A stretch of 64,000 nucleotides of DNA from JAAFHB01 sp037133495 (lineage in GTDB: Bacteria; Bacteroidota; Bacteroidia; Bacteroidales; Prolixibacteraceae): the NCBI GenBank assembly GCA_037133495.1, contig JBAXOA010000012.1, forward strand, positions 1-64,000, read 5' to 3'. The position numbers and the translations under genes are program-made. The first letter of the stretch is position 1, and each line of letters begins with the position of its first letter. This document shows, piece after piece, positions 1-9,012 of this stretch. The notes under the pieces were generated by a model. The model did not search any database and was not told where the DNA came from. It was given only the letters and a program-made list of their open reading frames with translations.

Positions 1-2
1 AG

Positions 3-314
3 TCCGGTTTATTATCAGGTGATTTTGACAAGGGGTCAATTGATGCGCTTTCGGCAAAGAATGAACTTAAAGCTTATCCGAATCCAACATCAGGTCCGGT
101 AGTGTTTGAGTTCCGGATCGGCGAAAATGCCAAAGCAACACTTGATATTACATCAATAACTGGTCAACTTATTGCCAGGGTATTTAATGCCAATGTGGAA
201 GCTGGAATTCCTCAGAATGTAATCTGCAATGAATCTCTTGCTCCGGGCGTTTATCTCTATATTCTGAGGTGGAATGGTCAGACAATCATTGGTAAGTTAA
301 TCATAACACAGTAA
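3..314 (+). CDS. C-terminal part of a type IX secreted protein (sorting domain)
   Basis: The reading frame is open from the left edge to a TAA, so only the last 103 residues are seen. They contain the pattern of the T9SS type A sorting domain: an AYPNPTSG motif, then a beta sandwich with ITGQLIA, a GVYLYIL strand and a closing GKLIITQ. In this family the domain directs export across the outer membrane by the Por machinery and is usually cleaved as the protein is anchored to the surface. The catalytic or binding part lies outside the window, so the function is unknown. A rho-independent terminator follows about 75 bases downstream. Confidence 0.85.
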   Translation, partial: SGLLSGDFDKGSIDALSAKNELKAYPNPTSGPVVFEFRIGENAKATLDITSITGQLIARVFNANVEAGIPQNVICNESLAPGVYLYILRWNGQTIIGKLIITQ

Positions 315-388
315 TTTAAACTTTGGGATTGCTTCGATAAGAGGTTTTTAAAAATTAATTTAGATAAAGTTTTATATATCAGCAATTT

Positions 389-420
389 AAAATACTCTGG
401 CCTTTAGGCCGGGGTATTTT
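389..420 (+). terminator. Rho-independent terminator
   Basis: Arms AAAATAC-TCT-GGCC and GGCC-GGG-GTATTTT flank a TTTA loop and end in a T run. The hairpin separates the T9SS-sorted gene from the cytochrome gene. Its A-rich 5' arm lets it work in both directions. Confidence 0.75.
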
Positions 421-471
421 ACAAATATTACCAATAGCAGATATACACAGTCTTTAACCGTTTAATTTGCC

Positions 472-1770
472 ATGAAAAATCCAATTACTGTTAACTCTTT
501 GATGGTGGTTTTATTTACTGTAGTATTATCTTCATGTAAAAAGATTAATAATCCATCACCTGCCTTTACATCAACTGACTATTCCGTATTTGCATGGAAT
601 GATCTGGGGATGCATTGCCTTAACCCATCATATGACAAGTTGGTAATTCTGCCACCTTATAATAATGTTTTAGTTCAAGTGGTCCACCGAGGAAATCCGC
701 CGATAATTGAAACTTCTGGAATCACGGTATCCTATAAGTTAACCAATAATTCAACATCCTATAATAAAGGGTCTTATGGAGGATTCTGGGACAATTCGCT
801 TAAACTGTTCGGAGCTGCTCCAGCTCATGACATTGGATTAAAAGGAAATGGGTTGGCTGGTAAAATGATTGTTTCAGGAGACCATTTTGTAGCGGAGGGA
901 ATTCCGGTTGTACCTGTAAATGACAATGGCACATGGAATCCTTTTCAGGTAGCTGAAATAACGGTAAAAAGCAGTAATGGAACTATTCTGGCCCAGACAC
1001 AGGCAACCGTCCCTACATCAGATGAAATTAACTGCGCTAAATGCCACGGATCAGCATCAGTGAATGCATTTGACGATATACTGTCAAAACACGATTTAAA
1101 ACATTCCACTAATCTTTCAGCCGCAGCAAGTAAACCAGTTTTATGTGCCAGTTGTCATCCCAGTCCAGCCCTTGGAATCACTACCGGAACACAAAAATAT
1201 TTGTCCCAGGTTCTTCATGGTTCGCATGCAGCCAAAGTGGGTATAACCTGTTATGACTGTCATCCGGGAGCAACAACAAAATGTAACAGAAGCCTTGCTC
1301 ATACTGCAGATAACGGAAATTGCACCACATGTCATGGCGATATGGCCAATGTTGCCTCAACAATCGCATCAGGCCGAATCCCATGGGCATTAGAACCAAA
1401 GTGTAATACCTGCCATACCGGGGTCTCGGGAGTTGATACCGGTACTGCGCTTTACAGAAATTCAAAAGGACATGGAAAACTTTATTGTACGGTTTGTCAT
1501 GGAAGCCCTCATGCAATGTATCCTTCGCGCGAAACAGCCGACAACTATCAGCCGAAACAATACCAGGGATTCACAACAAAAATAAAATCGATAGGAAGTT
1601 GTGGCGTATGCCATAATAATTCAAGAGGAGAAGGATCGGGTGGTGAATTTGCCAGTGTACATGGTGGTGCAAATCCGGAAAAACAAATCGGATGCATGGC
1701 ATGTCATACCTCAATTTCAACAAATATTTCTGAATGGCCTCATGCTTATACCTGGAAAAATAGTAATTAA
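472..1770 (+). CDS. Octaheme c-type cytochrome lipoprotein
   Basis: The 432-residue product starts with a lipoprotein signal (lipobox LSSC, Cys about 22). A region of about 160 residues without hemes follows, probably beta-rich. Eight CxxCH heme-binding motifs then run from about residue 188 to the C-terminus (CAKCH, CASCH, CYDCH, CTTCH, CNTCH, CTVCH, CGVCH, CMACH). Such proteins carry electrons in the periplasm or on the cell surface. No variant heme motif typical of a catalytic nitrite reductase site is visible. It lies just upstream of a metal efflux locus and about 31 kb from the large cytochrome island, so its partner is not clear from context. The heme count is certain; the electron-transfer role is inferred from the family. 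Confidence 0.88.
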   Translation: MKNPITVNSLMVVLFTVVLSSCKKINNPSPAFTSTDYSVFAWNDLGMHCLNPSYDKLVILPPYNNVLVQVVHRGNPPIIETSGITVSYKLTNNSTSYNKGSYGGFWDNSLKLFGAAPAHDIGLKGNGLAGKMIVSGDHFVAEGIPVVPVNDNGTWNPFQVAEITVKSSNGTILAQTQATVPTSDEINCAKCHGSASVNAFDDILSKHDLKHSTNLSAAASKPVLCASCHPSPALGITTGTQKYLSQVLHGSHAAKVGITCYDCHPGATTKCNRSLAHTADNGNCTTCHGDMANVASTIASGRIPWALEPKCNTCHTGVSGVDTGTALYRNSKGHGKLYCTVCHGSPHAMYPSRETADNYQPKQYQGFTTKIKSIGSCGVCHNNSRGEGSGGEFASVHGGANPEKQIGCMACHTSISTNISEWPHAYTWKNSN

Positions 1771-1831
1771 ACGACCAGATTATGGAAAATTTAGTTTGCA
1801 AATATTCATTACTTACCTAAAAATATCTGTT

Positions 1832-2173
1832 ATGAGAAAGTTCATGTCTATTTTATTATTAGGGTTTATGGCTACTTCAATTTCTGCATTGGGTTTTACG
1901 CGTATATCCATATGTCAGAGTTCACTGCAAAAGGTGGATACTGCTTTAAAAGTAAGCTACACCTGCCCGATGCATCCGGAAGTGATTCAGGATAAACCAG
2001 GTAAATGTGCAAAATGCAAGATGAATCTTGTCAAAAAAGAGATGACAAGCACGGTTTATACCTGCCCGATGCATCCGGAAGTAGTGCAGGATAAACCCGG
2101 CAAATGCACCAAATGCAAGATGAATCTGGTTAAAAAGGAGCAACCCAAAAAGATGGAATCTCAAAAGAAGTAG
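1832..2173 (+). CDS. Periplasmic protein with two tandem heavy-metal-binding domains
   Basis: The start chosen is the ATG before MRKFMSILLL, which gives a signal peptide; an open frame upstream overlaps the previous gene and is ignored. After the signal, the 113-residue protein is almost only two near-identical copies of a unit with YTCPMHPEV, a DKPGKC turn and KCKMNLVKK. This unit is the heavy-metal-binding domain found at the N-terminus of CusB-type adaptors and some copper ATPases. A role as a copper/silver chaperone or buffer is inferred. It ends 15 bases before the RND pump gene, so both are probably in one operon. Confidence 0.82.
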   Translation: MRKFMSILLLGFMATSISALGFTRISICQSSLQKVDTALKVSYTCPMHPEVIQDKPGKCAKCKMNLVKKEMTSTVYTCPMHPEVVQDKPGKCTKCKMNLVKKEQPKKMESQKK

Positions 2174-2188
2174 TTTTAAATATTTGTC

Positions 2189-3463
2189 ATGGTTGAAACG
2201 TTAATCTCATTTTCGTTAAAAAACAAGTATGTTGTTTTGGTTATCGCAGGTATGCTTTTTATCTGGGGTGTTTATTCTGTTGGGAAAAACCCGATTGATG
2301 CAATTCCTGATGTTTCCGAAAACCAGGTTATTGTCTTTTCGGAATGGTCAGGAAGGAGTCCGCAAGTGATAGAAGACCAAATTACCTACCCGCTTGCATC
2401 AAATCTACAGGGAATTCCAAAGGTTAAAAACATACGTGGCGCATCGATGTTCGGAATGAGTTTCATCTATATTATTTTCGAAGATGATGCAGATATTTAC
2501 TGGGCAAGAACACGCGTTCTTGAACGATTGAGTTCGGCGCAACAACAGCTTCCGGAAGGTGTTACACCAACACTTGGTCCGGACGGGACAGGAGTAGGAC
2601 ATATCTACTGGTATACCCTGAACAGCAAAGGATATGACCTTGGGGAGTTGAGGGCAATTCAGGACTGGTATGTAAAATTTGCGCTGCAGACCGTTCCGGG
2701 AGTCAGCGAAGTCGCATCATTTGGCGGCTTCCAGAAGCAATATCAGATTATAGTCGATCCGCATAAACTTACTTATTATAACATTTCATTGGCTGAGGTG
2801 GTTAAATCAACACGTGAAAATAACAATGACGTCAGTGGCCGTAAGATTGAGATGTCAGATATTGGATATATTGTGAGGGGACTCGGTTACATCAGAAAAT
2901 CTGAAGATATTGAAAAAATTGCCGTTGGAGTCTATAACAGTATTCCTGTCCGGGTTCAGGATATCGGGTCTGTTCAGATTGGTGGAGATCTGCGACTTGG
3001 AATATTCGACGAAAATGGAGAAGGTGAGACAGTTGGAGGAATCATTGTAATGCGTTATAACGAAAATGCCGATAAAGTGATCACAGCGGTTAAGGAAAAG
3101 ATGAAAGAGGTCTCAAAAGGACTTCCTGATGGTGTTACCTTTAAGACTGCATACGATCGAAGCATCCTTATAAAAGAGGCAGTGAAATCTGTAAAAGGGA
3201 CACTCATTGAGCAAATGCTTGCTGTTTCTCTTGTTGTTCTCTTTTTCTTGTTTCATTGGCGCAGCGCTCTGATTATTCTTATTCAGATGCCAATATCCAT
3301 CGCAGTGGCATTTATTCTGTTGGATGCATTTGGTATTTCGTCAAACATCATGTCACTTACAGGGATCATTCTGGCAATCGGGGTCATCGTCGATGATAGT
3401 ATTGTGATGGTCGAGAATTCATACCGGCGTTTGGCCAATGAGTCGGAGAATACACAGGTATAA
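2189..3463 (+). CDS. cusA: CusA/CzcA-like heavy-metal RND pump, N-terminal part (interrupted)
   Basis: 424 residues cover transmembrane helix 1, the first periplasmic porter region and helices 2-4 of a heavy-metal RND transporter. The frame ends soon after the helix-4 motif VDDSIVMVEN, whose acidic pair belongs to the proton relay. A TAA stops it in the cytoplasmic loop between helices 4 and 5. The rest of the pump begins 35 bases later in another frame. Together the two parts have 1052 residues, close to intact CusA (about 1050), so almost nothing is missing. It is either a recent pseudogene, two separately made halves, or a sequence or assembly error. Family membership is secure; activity is not. 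Confidence 0.85.
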   Translation: MVETLISFSLKNKYVVLVIAGMLFIWGVYSVGKNPIDAIPDVSENQVIVFSEWSGRSPQVIEDQITYPLASNLQGIPKVKNIRGASMFGMSFIYIIFEDDADIYWARTRVLERLSSAQQQLPEGVTPTLGPDGTGVGHIYWYTLNSKGYDLGELRAIQDWYVKFALQTVPGVSEVASFGGFQKQYQIIVDPHKLTYYNISLAEVVKSTRENNNDVSGRKIEMSDIGYIVRGLGYIRKSEDIEKIAVGVYNSIPVRVQDIGSVQIGGDLRLGIFDENGEGETVGGIIVMRYNENADKVITAVKEKMKEVSKGLPDGVTFKTAYDRSILIKEAVKSVKGTLIEQMLAVSLVVLFFLFHWRSALIILIQMPISIAVAFILLDAFGISSNIMSLTGIILAIGVIVDDSIVMVENSYRRLANESENTQV

Positions 3464-3498
3464 AATGAAATATTCATATTCAGCATACAAATTTTAAT
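3461..3498. other. Probable 38-bp insertion interrupting cusA
   Basis: This segment runs from the TAA of the first half to the ATG of the second. It contains a small ATGAA-ATA-TTCAT dyad and has stops in both relevant frames (TAA at 3461, TGA at 3466), so a single frameshift cannot join the halves. Removing the 38 bases would join NTQV directly to MKKAERES and give a loop of about the family length. 38 is not a multiple of three, which explains the frame change. Confidence 0.6.
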
Positions 3499-5385
3499 AT
3501 GAAGAAGGCAGAACGGGAATCAATTATTGAAAAGGCATCAAAGCAAGTCGGTCCAGGTGTTTTTTACTCAACTATTGTTGTGATAGCATCTTTTCTCCCT
3601 GTTTTCATGCTCACTGGGATGGAAGGAAAGATGTTTCATCCATTGGCCTATACCAAAACCTTTATTCTGCTGGTAGATGCATTTTTAGCGATAACACTTA
3701 CCCCAGTGCTAATATCCTTTTTTCTGAAAGGTAAACTTACAAAAGAGAGTGAGAACCCTCTTACCAGGTTCATTGAACGGCTCTATACTCCCGCCTTGAA
3801 ATCGTGTCTGAAATGGCGCAAGACCACTATCGCAGTAAACATATTGGCATTATTGATCAGTATTCCAATGTTTTTGAGACTTGGCACTGAGTTTATTCCT
3901 CCTCTTGATGAAGGTTCGCTTTTGTTTATGCCGGTTACGCTGCCCGATGTATCCAACAGTGAAGTCAAGCGAATTCTGCAGGTTCAGGACAAAATAATAA
4001 AATCGATTCCTGAAGTTGAAAATGTTTTGGGTAAAGCCGGTCGGGCAAGCTCCGCAACCGACAATTCGCCCATCAGTATGATTGAAACAATTATCTTACT
4101 GAAACCTCAAAAAGAGTGGAGACCGGGTAAAACCAAAGAAGATATCATGCAGGAAATGAATGCCCGGCTGCAGATACCGGGAGTTGTCAATGGATGGACT
4201 CAACCCATTATCAACCGCATCAACATGCTTTCGACTGGTGTCAGAACTGATGTAGGATTAAAGGTCTACGGGCAAAATCTTGATTCAATCTATTCTCTTT
4301 CAAATAAATTAAAAAATCACCTGGGCAATATACCGGGGGTAAAAGACTTGTATGTTGATCCCATTACTGGTGGTAAATTTATCGATATAACTATTCAGCG
4401 TGATGCTATCAGCCGATATGGACTGAGTGTTGATGATGTAAATACTGTCATTGAATCTGCGCTTGGTGGAGTCAATATTACTACTGCAATTGATGGCAGG
4501 CGAAGATTAAAAGTAAATGTCAGGTTCGCACAGGATTACAGGCGCAACCTGAAAGATATTAAAGAGATTCTGATACAAAGTCCTATATCCGGACCAGTTC
4601 CTTTGTCGGCAGTAGCTGATATTGCGATTACTGAAGGGCCACCCATGGTCAATTCAGAGAATGCAATGCTGCGCGGGGCTGTTCTTTTCAATGTGCGGGA
4701 CCGTGATTTGGGCAGCACTGTGCAGGAATGCAAGCAAAAATTGGAAGAGCTGATTAAATCATTGCCAAAAGGATATTACCTTGAATGGAGCGGGCAATAT
4801 GAAAATCAAATCAAGGCGGGCAGGAAGCTCATGATTATCATGCCAATCGTAATATTGATTATTTTGCTTGTTGTTTATTTTACCTATAAATCATTCAAGG
4901 AAGCGTTAATAACACTTATAACTGTTCCTTTTGCATTAACCGGAGGCGTTTTTATCGTCTGGTTCTATGGTATAAATCTTTCGGTAGCTGTAGCTGTTGG
5001 ATTTATCGCCCTTTTTGGTATGGCAATCGAAACAGCAATGCTGATGACAATTTACCTGAATGAGGCAATGCAGGATCTGGTGACAAAAAAAGGAAATTCT
5101 TCGCAAACAATCAATTTTGCGGATATACGCGAATATGTAATCAAGGGTGCTGCCAAACGGTTAAGACCTAAAATAATGACAGTATCAGTCTCGTTATTCG
5201 GCTTGTTCCCTGTTTTGTGGGCTTCTGGTGTGGGTAGTGATGTGATGCTTCCCATTACGCTTCCTCTTATAGGCGGATTAATCACTTCGACTATTTATGT
5301 GCTTTTGGTAACTCCTGTGATTTTTGAAATTACAAAAGAACGTGAATTACGCAAACAAGGTGCAATCCAAATAGTTAAAGCTTAA
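3499..5385 (+). CDS. cusA: CusA/CzcA-like heavy-metal RND pump, C-terminal part
   Basis: 628 residues start inside the helix 4-5 loop (IIEKASKQVGPG) and contain the remaining helices and the second porter domain. Family landmarks are FLPVFMLTGMEGKMF, LGTEFIPPLDEGSL and the C-terminal AIETAMLMTIYLNEA helix. The ATG at 3499 could be a genuine internal start, but its only likely role is to supply the C-terminal half of the pump interrupted upstream. Intact pumps of this family export Cu(I)/Ag(I) or Zn/Co/Cd through an adaptor and an outer membrane channel. The adaptors follow directly; no dedicated channel gene is adjacent. Confidence 0.83.
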   Translation: MKKAERESIIEKASKQVGPGVFYSTIVVIASFLPVFMLTGMEGKMFHPLAYTKTFILLVDAFLAITLTPVLISFFLKGKLTKESENPLTRFIERLYTPALKSCLKWRKTTIAVNILALLISIPMFLRLGTEFIPPLDEGSLLFMPVTLPDVSNSEVKRILQVQDKIIKSIPEVENVLGKAGRASSATDNSPISMIETIILLKPQKEWRPGKTKEDIMQEMNARLQIPGVVNGWTQPIINRINMLSTGVRTDVGLKVYGQNLDSIYSLSNKLKNHLGNIPGVKDLYVDPITGGKFIDITIQRDAISRYGLSVDDVNTVIESALGGVNITTAIDGRRRLKVNVRFAQDYRRNLKDIKEILIQSPISGPVPLSAVADIAITEGPPMVNSENAMLRGAVLFNVRDRDLGSTVQECKQKLEELIKSLPKGYYLEWSGQYENQIKAGRKLMIIMPIVILIILLVVYFTYKSFKEALITLITVPFALTGGVFIVWFYGINLSVAVAVGFIALFGMAIETAMLMTIYLNEAMQDLVTKKGNSSQTINFADIREYVIKGAAKRLRPKIMTVSVSLFGLFPVLWASGVGSDVMLPITLPLIGGLITSTIYVLLVTPVIFEITKERELRKQGAIQIVKA

Positions 5386-5410
5386 AATGGAAAACTAATA
5401 CTTGTTAATT

Positions 5411-6676
5411 ATGACAACTAATAGAATTAAGAAATTCCGGTTATCCTTTACTCTTTTGCTAATCATTTTTGCGGTGGGTATGACTTACGTGAGCAGCAAG
5501 CAAACAAATCAGGGTTCAGAAGTGGATCAGGCCTTGATAATCAAAAAGAAACAGTTTGTATGTTCAATGCATCCGGAGGTCATTAAAGACAATCCTGGTG
5601 ACTGTCCAATATGCGGAATGTCACTTATCGAAAAGATTGAACAGGATAAGAACAGTGCAGATTCTTTGCTGAACTCTGTAGTTCGTCATGTCAATGAATC
5701 TGTTCTTGGGTCTGTTATTACCGTGAATCCTTTTAATGCTAAACTTCCGATCACCATTGACGCTTTAGGGATTATCAATTATGATCCGCGTAAAGTCCGG
5801 ACCGTTAGCGCCCGATTCGGTGGAGTGGTTGAGCGGTCATTCGTTAAATATCAATTTCAACCGGTTAAAAAAGGACAGAAAATTTATGAAATTTATTGTC
5901 CGGAAATTTACGCTAAACAATGGAATTATGTTAAGCTTATTCAGGCATATCCTGATCAGGATAATCTCACGGTTGAAGCCCGCGAATGGTTAAGCCTTCT
6001 CGGATTAACTGTTGGACAAATAGATTCATTAAAACTGACAATTAAGCCAGACTATCATTTAGCAGTTTACAGTGATGCCGAGGGTTATGCTGTAAGTGCT
6101 GGTTTTGATCCTGAGAAGTATTATTCAGGTGACGCTCAGTCAATTGGTAACAGTCTTGGATTTAATGACGGCGTGACGATTGAAACGGGAACCCAACTAT
6201 TCAAGATAATTGATATCAATTCACTCCGGGCTGATTTAAAGGTCAGAACAGAAGATGTTTGGTTATTAGAAAAAGGACAAAAAGTCATTTTTACTGTTGC
6301 GGCTTCACCCGGGAAAAAATTTGAAGCTGCAATCAGCCAGATAGAGCCTCTTAACGGAGGACTTTTTCAATTGGTGAAAGTATATTTCACTGATTTGGGA
6401 GGTCATCTGTTACCAGGAAGTCAAATACAGGCAAAGTTACAGGCTGGTAATCATGAGGCATTGTGGCTGTCAAGAACAGCAGTGGTTAACCTTGGACAGC
6501 GCCAGTCAGCATTTGTAATGCAGGATAACAAATATGTAGCCACAACAATAAAAACAGGTTTGCGATCAGACGATAATGTTGAGATACTATCAGGCGTTGA
6601 CCAAAATTCAAAAATTGCTTTAAATGGGTTATTATTAATTGATAGCGATGGTTTTATTAATACTGGTTCAGAATAA
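5411..6676 (+). CDS. cusB: CusB-like RND adaptor with N-terminal heavy-metal-binding domain
   Basis: The start chosen is the ATG of MTTNRIKKF rather than a TTG three codons earlier. The 421-residue protein has an N-terminal membrane anchor, then a heavy-metal-binding domain at about residues 50-75 (CSMHPEV ... CPICGMSL), then a HlyD/CusB-type adaptor body with lipoyl-like and beta-barrel parts. It should bridge the RND pump to an outer membrane channel and pass metal to the pump. The CSMHPEV motif matches the two repeats in the small protein upstream, which points to a shared ligand, most likely Cu(I) or Ag(I). It lies in the same operon as the split pump. Confidence 0.85.
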   Translation: MTTNRIKKFRLSFTLLLIIFAVGMTYVSSKQTNQGSEVDQALIIKKKQFVCSMHPEVIKDNPGDCPICGMSLIEKIEQDKNSADSLLNSVVRHVNESVLGSVITVNPFNAKLPITIDALGIINYDPRKVRTVSARFGGVVERSFVKYQFQPVKKGQKIYEIYCPEIYAKQWNYVKLIQAYPDQDNLTVEAREWLSLLGLTVGQIDSLKLTIKPDYHLAVYSDAEGYAVSAGFDPEKYYSGDAQSIGNSLGFNDGVTIETGTQLFKIIDINSLRADLKVRTEDVWLLEKGQKVIFTVAASPGKKFEAAISQIEPLNGGLFQLVKVYFTDLGGHLLPGSQIQAKLQAGNHEALWLSRTAVVNLGQRQSAFVMQDNKYVATTIKTGLRSDDNVEILSGVDQNSKIALNGLLLIDSDGFINTGSE

Positions 6677-6728
6677 GGTGGCCTGAATGCTGGGACAATT
6701 TTAAAAAGAAGGTAAAAACTAAAATAAA

Positions 6729-7841
6729 ATGGCAAAGCGTATTAGCAAAGTGGTTTTGGAATCAATCTTTCTGATTTTTTTCTTCTTACATTTTTCATGC
6801 AACAGACAGTCGGAACAAAAAATGAATGACAGTCTGACACCCGCAAATAAACTTATCTTAAGCGAAGCACAGGTTCAGCTTGCGAATATAAAGGTTACTG
6901 AAGTTGTTGAAGGCACAATCGGCCAAAATAAGATATATACTGGTACTCTGAAAGTGAATGAGTTGAGTGCCGCGAACATTAGTTCACGGGCAACAGGAAG
7001 AATACAAAAGCTCTTTTTCAAAAATACAGGGGAGTCTGTCAATAAAGGTGATTCACTTTATCAGTTCTACAGTGAAGAGCTGGTAGCTGCAGAGCGTGAA
7101 TACTTTAGGCTTCATAGCAGCAACTGGAATTTTTCCGGTAAATATGAACCAAGCTTGATTCTGGAAGATAAATTATTATTTCTGGGAATGCTTCCATTAC
7201 AGATTGAAAAACTGAAGGCGGATGGAAAAATATTATTTAGTGTTACAATTTTAAGTCCTGTCAAAGGAACGATCAGATCAATTAACATTACAGAGGGTCA
7301 ATATGTAAATGCCGGATTGACATTGTTTGAATTAGCAGATTATAATAACTTATGGGCTGAGGCACGGGTTTACCAGGATGACCTTCAGTTTCTTGAAGTT
7401 GGTATGCCATTAACTGTAACGATTCAGTCTGCCGGGAATATGCCTGTTTGGACCACAATCTCTTCTATCAATCCTTCGTTTGAGCAAGGGAAGAATGTGA
7501 CTTTGATCAGAACATTGATTGATAATCCGGATAAAAACTTTTACCCTGGAATGCTTGCACTTTTTCAGGTTCAGTCTAAAACAAACAGGGGCATAGTAGT
7601 TCCTAATTCTGCAGTCATTATGGATAAAAATGGAAGTCTGGCGTGGATCCGGAATGAAGATGGTTCATTTTCGGGCAGAATCATAACTACTGGAATACAA
7701 TCTGTAGATTCTGTTCTGATCTTATCTGGCATTAGAAATAAAGAATTGGTCGTCACATCTGGCGCATATCTTCTTAATAGTGAGCTTATATTTAAAAAGG
7801 GGATGGTTAACAATGGAATGACTGAAACGATAAATAATTAA
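6729..7841 (+). CDS. Second RND/HlyD-family adaptor lipoprotein
   Basis: The 370-residue protein has a lipoprotein signal (HFSC, Cys about 24) and an adaptor fold: a biotinyl-like segment (ISSRATGRIQKLFFKNTGE), a short helical hairpin, then beta-barrel and membrane-proximal domains. It lacks the N-terminal metal-binding domain of its neighbour. Two dissimilar adaptors in a row suggest a mixed adaptor ring or a division of labour on one pump. The spacing of about 50 bases to the previous gene fits one operon. The metal it handles is inferred from the neighbourhood. Confidence 0.82.
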   Translation: MAKRISKVVLESIFLIFFFLHFSCNRQSEQKMNDSLTPANKLILSEAQVQLANIKVTEVVEGTIGQNKIYTGTLKVNELSAANISSRATGRIQKLFFKNTGESVNKGDSLYQFYSEELVAAEREYFRLHSSNWNFSGKYEPSLILEDKLLFLGMLPLQIEKLKADGKILFSVTILSPVKGTIRSINITEGQYVNAGLTLFELADYNNLWAEARVYQDDLQFLEVGMPLTVTIQSAGNMPVWTTISSINPSFEQGKNVTLIRTLIDNPDKNFYPGMLALFQVQSKTNRGIVVPNSAVIMDKNGSLAWIRNEDGSFSGRIITTGIQSVDSVLILSGIRNKELVVTSGAYLLNSELIFKKGMVNNGMTETINN

Positions 7842-7914
7842 TTGATTGTGAAAACTTAAAATTTATAAAATAATTAAATTCAATAACATTTTTAAATCAC
7901 TTAAAAATAATATT

Positions 7915-8601
7915 ATGAAAACAAAAACAATTCACACCGCATCAGTAGTTGGGATGATACTTTTAGTGTTCTGTGCTTTTCTGGTAAAAGCGCAAACTTT
8001 AAAGGACATTGACGGGAATGATTATAAGACCATAAAATATGGCCTTCAGGAATGGACAGCAAGTAATCTTAATGTATCCAAATTCATCAATGGTGATGTC
8101 ATTCCTCAAGCCAAAACAGATGAAGAATGGATCAAATCAGGATCTGAAAGTAAACCTGCATGGTGTTATTTCGATAACGATCCTGAAAACGGGAAAAAAT
8201 TTGGAAAATTGTATAATTGGTATGCGATTAGTGATAAGCGGGGATTAGCGCCTAAAGGCTGGCTTATACCGGTTAGCGCGGATTGGATGACCTTGGTGAA
8301 AAATAACCTTGGAGTAGATGTCGCAGGTATTAAGCTCAAAAGTAAAGCCGGATGGAAATCAAAGAACGGAACCGATAACATCGGATTTACTGCTCTTCCC
8401 GGAGGTGTTCGCGACGAAAGCGGTGCTTTTAAGAACCTCAGCACTAAATGCCAGTGGTGGGCAAATTCCGAACCTGTTGAAGTCAAAAAGAGCAATCTGA
8501 TTTATTCCTTACTGCTTGAAGATTACAATGTACAGGTAAGCTATCTAAAAATGAAAAAAGAAAGCGGCTTGTCTGTAAGATGCATTAAAGCTAAAAATTA
8601 G
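7915..8601 (+). CDS. FISUMP-domain exported protein
   Basis: After a signal peptide ending near VKAQ, the 228 residues show the Fibrobacter succinogenes major paralogous domain: DIDGNDYKTIKYGLQEWTA, then GKLYNWYAI, PKGWLIPVSADW, GFTALPGG and a final SVRCIK strand. The domain is frequent in exported Bacteroidota proteins and has no established biochemical function. It is separated from the adaptor by about 70 AT-rich bases and is followed by a hairpin, so it may be the last gene of the metal operon or a separate unit. Confidence 0.8.
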   Translation: MKTKTIHTASVVGMILLVFCAFLVKAQTLKDIDGNDYKTIKYGLQEWTASNLNVSKFINGDVIPQAKTDEEWIKSGSESKPAWCYFDNDPENGKKFGKLYNWYAISDKRGLAPKGWLIPVSADWMTLVKNNLGVDVAGIKLKSKAGWKSKNGTDNIGFTALPGGVRDESGAFKNLSTKCQWWANSEPVEVKKSNLIYSLLLEDYNVQVSYLKMKKESGLSVRCIKAKN

Positions 8602-8609
8602 ACCAGTTG

Positions 8610-8642
8610 GTGAGAAAGATTGCAATTTGTGATCTTTCTCAC
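8610..8642 (+). terminator. Strong hairpin, probable transcription end
   Basis: GTGAGAAAGAT and ATCTTTCTCAC are perfect 11-base arms around an 11-base loop, 9 bases after the FISUMP stop. There is no clear T run after it, so it may be a terminator or an mRNA-stabilising 3' hairpin. Confidence 0.5.
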
Positions 8643-8706
8643 TTGCTCAAATCAAACTTACGAACTAAAGTGTCTCTTGTAATTAAAACTGATATTTCAA
8701 TTAACC

Positions 8707-9012
8707 ATGGAGGTTAGAATTTACGCATATGTTCAATTAGCCGTTCTGGTCTTTTATCTGATCAGGCCGGTGATGCCATTTGTTGAATATGCTGTAAATA
8801 AGGACTATATTGCGAAGAAGCTTTGTATCAACAGGGATCAACCTCATAGTTGTTGCGAAGGGAAGTGTTACCTTGAAAAACAGTTAAAGAAAAGTGTAGA
8901 CAACAACAATGATCCAAAAGATAACAACACCAATAAAAAGGTTCAAAATGAGAATGTAAAGGAGTTCTTAAATTCTCATATTTCAATTCCTAAAGATTTA
9001 GCAGCATCATAA
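8707..9012 (+). CDS. Small membrane-anchored Cys-rich protein, possible metal handling
   Basis: 101 residues with one N-terminal hydrophobic segment, then NKDYIAKKLC, a CCEGKC cluster and YLEKQLKK, followed by an Asn/Lys-rich tail. From memory, small proteins with an N-K-x-Y-I ... C ... C-x-G-K-C pattern occur beside TonB receptors and metal genes in Bacteroidota; none has a proven role. The C-terminus may be frameshifted: from about 9003 another frame reads on through SRYLSAIFIPPK to a stop at 9098, which looks like a lost tail. It precedes the polyferredoxin/TonB operon by 400 bases. Confidence 0.6.
   Translation: MEVRIYAYVQLAVLVFYLIRPVMPFVEYAVNKDYIAKKLCINRDQPHSCCEGKCYLEKQLKKSVDNNNDPKDNNTNKKVQNENVKEFLNSHISIPKDLAAS

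Noticed and set aside
1181..1516. 111-codon minus frame inside the octaheme gene
   Set aside because: Antisense to a gene with eight heme motifs; its His/Leu/Tyr-rich content is a shadow of CxxCH codons.
3499..5385. Second half of cusA as an independent transporter
   Set aside because: It starts in the middle of the RND fold, lacks the first porter domain and continues exactly where the first half stops.
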